NCBI GenBank assembly: GCA_051011415.1
Contig: JBPCTY010000074.1
Location: 1-6,577 of the forward strand
DNA: 6,577 nucleotides
DNA from: SZUA-442 sp051011415
GTDB lineage: Bacteria; Actinomycetota; Acidimicrobiia; Spongiisociales; UBA5794
Direction: 5' to 3'
Below the pieces are notes generated by a model, which made no database searches, was not told where the DNA came from, and saw only the letters and a list, made by a program, of their open reading frames with translations. This document shows, in pieces, positions 4,293 through 6,577 of the stretch. The position numbers and the translations under genes were made by a program. Each line of letters starts with the position of its first letter. Position 1 is the stretch's first letter.

Positions 4293-6577
4293 AGCTCCTC
4301 CTCTTCATCGATAGACACTCTGTCGATTTCGGTGAAGCCTTCGTACAGGGCCCATCGATCGTCGATGTCCTGTTGTGCGAGCTCCATGAGCGCCTTGTGA
4401 CCCGTTGGGTTCGCCTTTGACAGCACGGCGTACCGAGCTTCCTTGAGCGCAACCTCTGCGAACGGCCTCGATGGCGAACGACTGTCGAGCTTGAAGGGAT
4501 GCTTCCCCTCCTCAGCGACCCTCGGGTCGTACCGGTACAGCGGCCAGTAGCCGGTTTCGACAAGGTCCTTCTGGTGGCTCATCGAAGTGCCCATGTCGAT
4601 GCCGTGGGCAATACAGGTCGAGTAGGCGATGACCAGCGATGGGCCCGGGTAGGCCTCCGCCTCAGCGATTGCCTTGACAGTCTGCATGTTGTTTGCACCC
4701 ATCGCAACCTGAGCCACGTACACGTTGCCGTAGGACATGGCGATCTGGCCAAGGTCCTTCTTGCCAGTCGGCTTTCCTCCGGCAGCGAACTTGGCGACTG
4801 CGCCTCGTGGCGTCGCCTTGGATGCCTGGCCACCGGTGTTCGAGTAGACCTCAGTGTCCATGACCAGGATGTTGATGTTCAACCCAGTGGACAGAGCGTG
4901 GTCAAGACCACCGAACCCAATGTCGTAGGCCCAACCGTCACCGCCCATGATCCACACGCTCTTGCGGACCAGGGCACCAGTAACGACCTCGAGCCGCTTG
5001 GCGCGCTCATCGTCGACCGTGCCGAGCATGTCGGTCAGGAACTGGACCCTGCGCCGCTGCGCCTCGATCTCCTCTTCGGTCGACTGAACCGCATCGAGGA
5101 TCGAATCTGCCAAGTCGTCTCCGACCGCAGAGCCGAGCTCTGCGAGAAGGCGCCTGGATTCGGCGATTTCCGAGTCGAGGGCGAGTCGCATGCCAAGGCC
5201 AAACTCAGCGTTGTCTTCAAACAGCGAGTTTGCCCACGCAGGTCCGCGTCCGGCTTCGTTCGTCTTCCACGGCGTTGTGGGGAGGTTGCCTCCGTAGATC
5301 GACGAGCACCCGGTTGCATTCGCAACCATGAGCCTGTCGCCAACGATCTGGCTTACCAGCTTCACATACGGCGTCTCACCGCAACCCGAACACGCGCCGG
5401 AGAACTCGAACAGTGGCTCCATTGCCTGGGAGCCCTTGATCGAGTCCGGGCGAAGCTTGTCGCGCGGAGCCTCGGGAATCGACAAGAAGAAGTCCCAGTT
5501 CCTCCGTTCGTCCGCGAGGTGCTCGACCTTGGGCTCCATGTTGATGGCCTTGTGCTTGACCTCGGTCTTCGACTTCGCAGGGCACACATCAACACAGACC
5601 GAACAGCCGGTGCAGTCATCGGGTGCGACCTGAATCGTCATTCGCGAATCCGGCAGGTCCCGGCTCCGGAACTTCCTGGACTTGAAGTCGATCGGAGCGT
5701 CCTCAAGCGCTGACTCGTCGAACACTTTGAGCCTGATAGCTGCGTGGGGGCAGACCAGGACACATTTGGCGCATTCGATGCAGATCTGAGGATCGAAGAT
5801 GGGGATGTCGATTGCGATGCTGCGCTTCTCGTATTGTGTCGTCCCCGTGGGGAACGTTCCGTCTACGGGAAGGGCCGAGACCGGAAGCAGATCTCCCTTG
5901 TCGGCCATCATCATCGCGGTCACTCGCTGGACGAAGTCCGGAGAGTCATTGGGCACCAGGTCGCGCATCTCAATCGATGAGGTGGCGTCCGCCGGTACCT
6001 CAACCTTGTGAAGGGCTGCGATGGCGCCGTCGACAGCAGCGTTGTTTCGGTCCACGACAACCTCGCCAAACTTGGAGTACGATTTCTCGATCGCAGCTTT
6101 GATCGCCGCGATGGCATCGTCGATCGGCATAAGGTCAGAAAGGGCAAAGAAGCAGGTCTGGAGCACGGTGTTTGTGCGTTGACCCAACCCGGCTTCACGA
6201 GCAACAGCGCTCGCATCCACGACGTGCAGGTCGAGGTTCTTCTCGATGATCTGCGTTTGCACCTCTGCGGGAAGCCGATCCCAGACCTCATCTGCCGCAT
6301 AGGGGCTGTTGAACAGCACCGTCGCGCCAGCTTCAGCCTTGCCGAGCACATCGAGCTTCGAAAGGAATTCGAACTGGTGGCATGCCACGAAGTTGGCGTC
6401 ATCGATCAGATAGGTCGCCTCGATCGGCGACTCATCGAATCGGACGTGCGAGGTGGTCATCGCACCCGACTTCTTCGAGTCGTAGACGAAGAAGCCCTGT
6501 GCGAACAGCGAAGTCTTGTCTCCGATGATCTTCACCGTGTTCTTGTTCGCTCCTACCGTTCCATCGGCACCGAGGCC
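4289..6577 (-). CDS. nifJ: Pyruvate:ferredoxin (flavodoxin) oxidoreductase, C-terminal 762 residues; 5' end beyond window
   Basis: This cytoplasmic enzyme oxidatively decarboxylates pyruvate with CoA, giving acetyl-CoA and CO2 and reducing ferredoxin or flavodoxin. Residues are numbered from the first visible codon at 6577. The opening GLGADGTVGANKN (1-13) is the hallmark start of the gamma (POR) domain, so reading begins mid-gene; the in-frame GTG at 6535 is internal. YDSKKSG and FVACHQ (about 32-68) belong to the gamma domain. An EKR-type segment with NNAAVDGA lies near 178-185. Two [4Fe-4S] motifs follow: CIECAKCVLVCP (Cys 266, 269, 272, 276) and CTGCSVCVDVCP (Cys 322, 325, 328, 332). The TPP domain carries CSGC (396, 399), ATGC (424) and YSTC (655), which are the four ligands of the TPP-proximal cluster, plus the Mg-TPP motif from GDG (546-548) to NTGG (580-583). 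All key residues are present. Typical single-chain PFORs are near 1,200 residues, so the pyruvate/CoA-binding N-terminal domains lie outside. It ends shortly after the TPP domain with an acidic DEEEEL tail and has no extra domain VII as in Desulfovibrio africanus. The symbol follows common use; nothing here indicates nitrogen fixation. Confidence 0.97.
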   Translation of the reverse strand, partial: GLGADGTVGANKNTVKIIGDKTSLFAQGFFVYDSKKSGAMTTSHVRFDESPIEATYLIDDANFVACHQFEFLSKLDVLGKAEAGATVLFNSPYAADEVWDRLPAEVQTQIIEKNLDLHVVDASAVAREAGLGQRTNTVLQTCFFALSDLMPIDDAIAAIKAAIEKSYSKFGEVVVDRNNAAVDGAIAALHKVEVPADATSSIEMRDLVPNDSPDFVQRVTAMMMADKGDLLPVSALPVDGTFPTGTTQYEKRSIAIDIPIFDPQICIECAKCVLVCPHAAIRLKVFDESALEDAPIDFKSRKFRSRDLPDSRMTIQVAPDDCTGCSVCVDVCPAKSKTEVKHKAINMEPKVEHLADERRNWDFFLSIPEAPRDKLRPDSIKGSQAMEPLFEFSGACSGCGETPYVKLVSQIVGDRLMVANATGCSSIYGGNLPTTPWKTNEAGRGPAWANSLFEDNAEFGLGMRLALDSEIAESRRLLAELGSAVGDDLADSILDAVQSTEEEIEAQRRRVQFLTDMLGTVDDERAKRLEVVTGALVRKSVWIMGGDGWAYDIGFGGLDHALSTGLNINILVMDTEVYSNTGGQASKATPRGAVAKFAAGGKPTGKKDLGQIAMSYGNVYVAQVAMGANNMQTVKAIAEAEAYPGPSLVIAYSTCIAHGIDMGTSMSHQKDLVETGYWPLYRYDPRVAEEGKHPFKLDSRSPSRPFAEVALKEARYAVLSKANPTGHKALMELAQQDIDDRWALYEGFTEIDRVSIDEEEEL
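4295..4306 (-). promoter_or_regulatory. Ribosome binding site of the DHOD-like gene inside the PFOR C-terminal codons
   Basis: The minus strand reads GAAGAGGAGGAG, then CT, then ATGA. The AGGAGG core (4302-4297) sits four bases before the ATG. The same bases encode the EEEE run just before the final Leu of PFOR, so ribosomes finishing PFOR are placed on the next start. This decides the start at 4292. Confidence 0.85.

Noticed and set aside
4499..5713. A 404-codon open frame on the plus strand
   Set aside because: It lies wholly antisense to PFOR, whose frame contains intact cluster and TPP motifs. The antisense product has no recognisable fold, and long antisense frames are common in GC-rich genes.
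6533..6535. GTG as the start of PFOR
   Set aside because: The frame stays open to the window edge, and the 14 residues before it are the conserved GLGADGTVGANKN block, so the gene starts outside the window.
4289..6577. Part of a nitrogen-fixation cluster, suggested by the nifJ symbol
   Set aside because: No other nif gene is present, and PFOR serves general pyruvate metabolism in most organisms.

Overview
The window reads as part of a bacterial chromosome with moderately high G+C. Every gene I can support lies on the minus strand. The gene set is a one-polypeptide pyruvate:ferredoxin oxidoreductase (PFOR) coupled to a dihydroorotate-dehydrogenase-like flavoprotein, followed by an alkylsulfatase-type metallo-beta-lactamase-fold protein and an HSL-type esterase. 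Together with the GTG start and the tRNA-Arg(CCU) style, this would suit an actinobacterial lineage such as Acidimicrobiia or a relative. That placement is inference from protein and codon style, not a database match.

Layout in transcription order, right to left. (1) 6577-4289: C-terminal two thirds of PFOR, cut by the right edge. (2) 4292-3282: DHOD-like FMN protein, whose ATG overlaps the PFOR stop as ATGA and whose Shine-Dalgarno sequence lies in the codons of the PFOR acidic tail. (3) 3281-2787: 495 bases without a protein gene, holding a GC-rich hairpin (3187-3164) and the 5' half of a tRNA-Arg(CCU) gene (3050-3012) that ends abruptly just after the anticodon loop. (4) 2786-1044: alkylsulfatase-like MBL/SCP2 protein of 580 residues that lacks several of the family's metal ligands. 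(5) 1001 to the left edge: alpha/beta hydrolase of the HSL family starting at GTG, whose last few dozen residues are outside the window.

The right half is a redox unit. PFOR oxidatively decarboxylates pyruvate to acetyl-CoA and reduces ferredoxin or flavodoxin, and the tightly coupled flavoprotein probably serves the same metabolism, although it lacks the residue that would make it a true dihydroorotate dehydrogenase. The left half is a two-gene hydrolase unit with a 42-base spacer, probably acting on ester-type or related small organic substrates that cannot be named from sequence. The broken tRNA between the two halves suggests a recombination or integration boundary, so the two units may have different histories.

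I see no CRISPR array, no complete insertion sequence and no integrase. The points most worth a second look are the tRNA half gene, the degenerate metal site of the MBL protein and the missing catalytic base of the DHOD-like protein.
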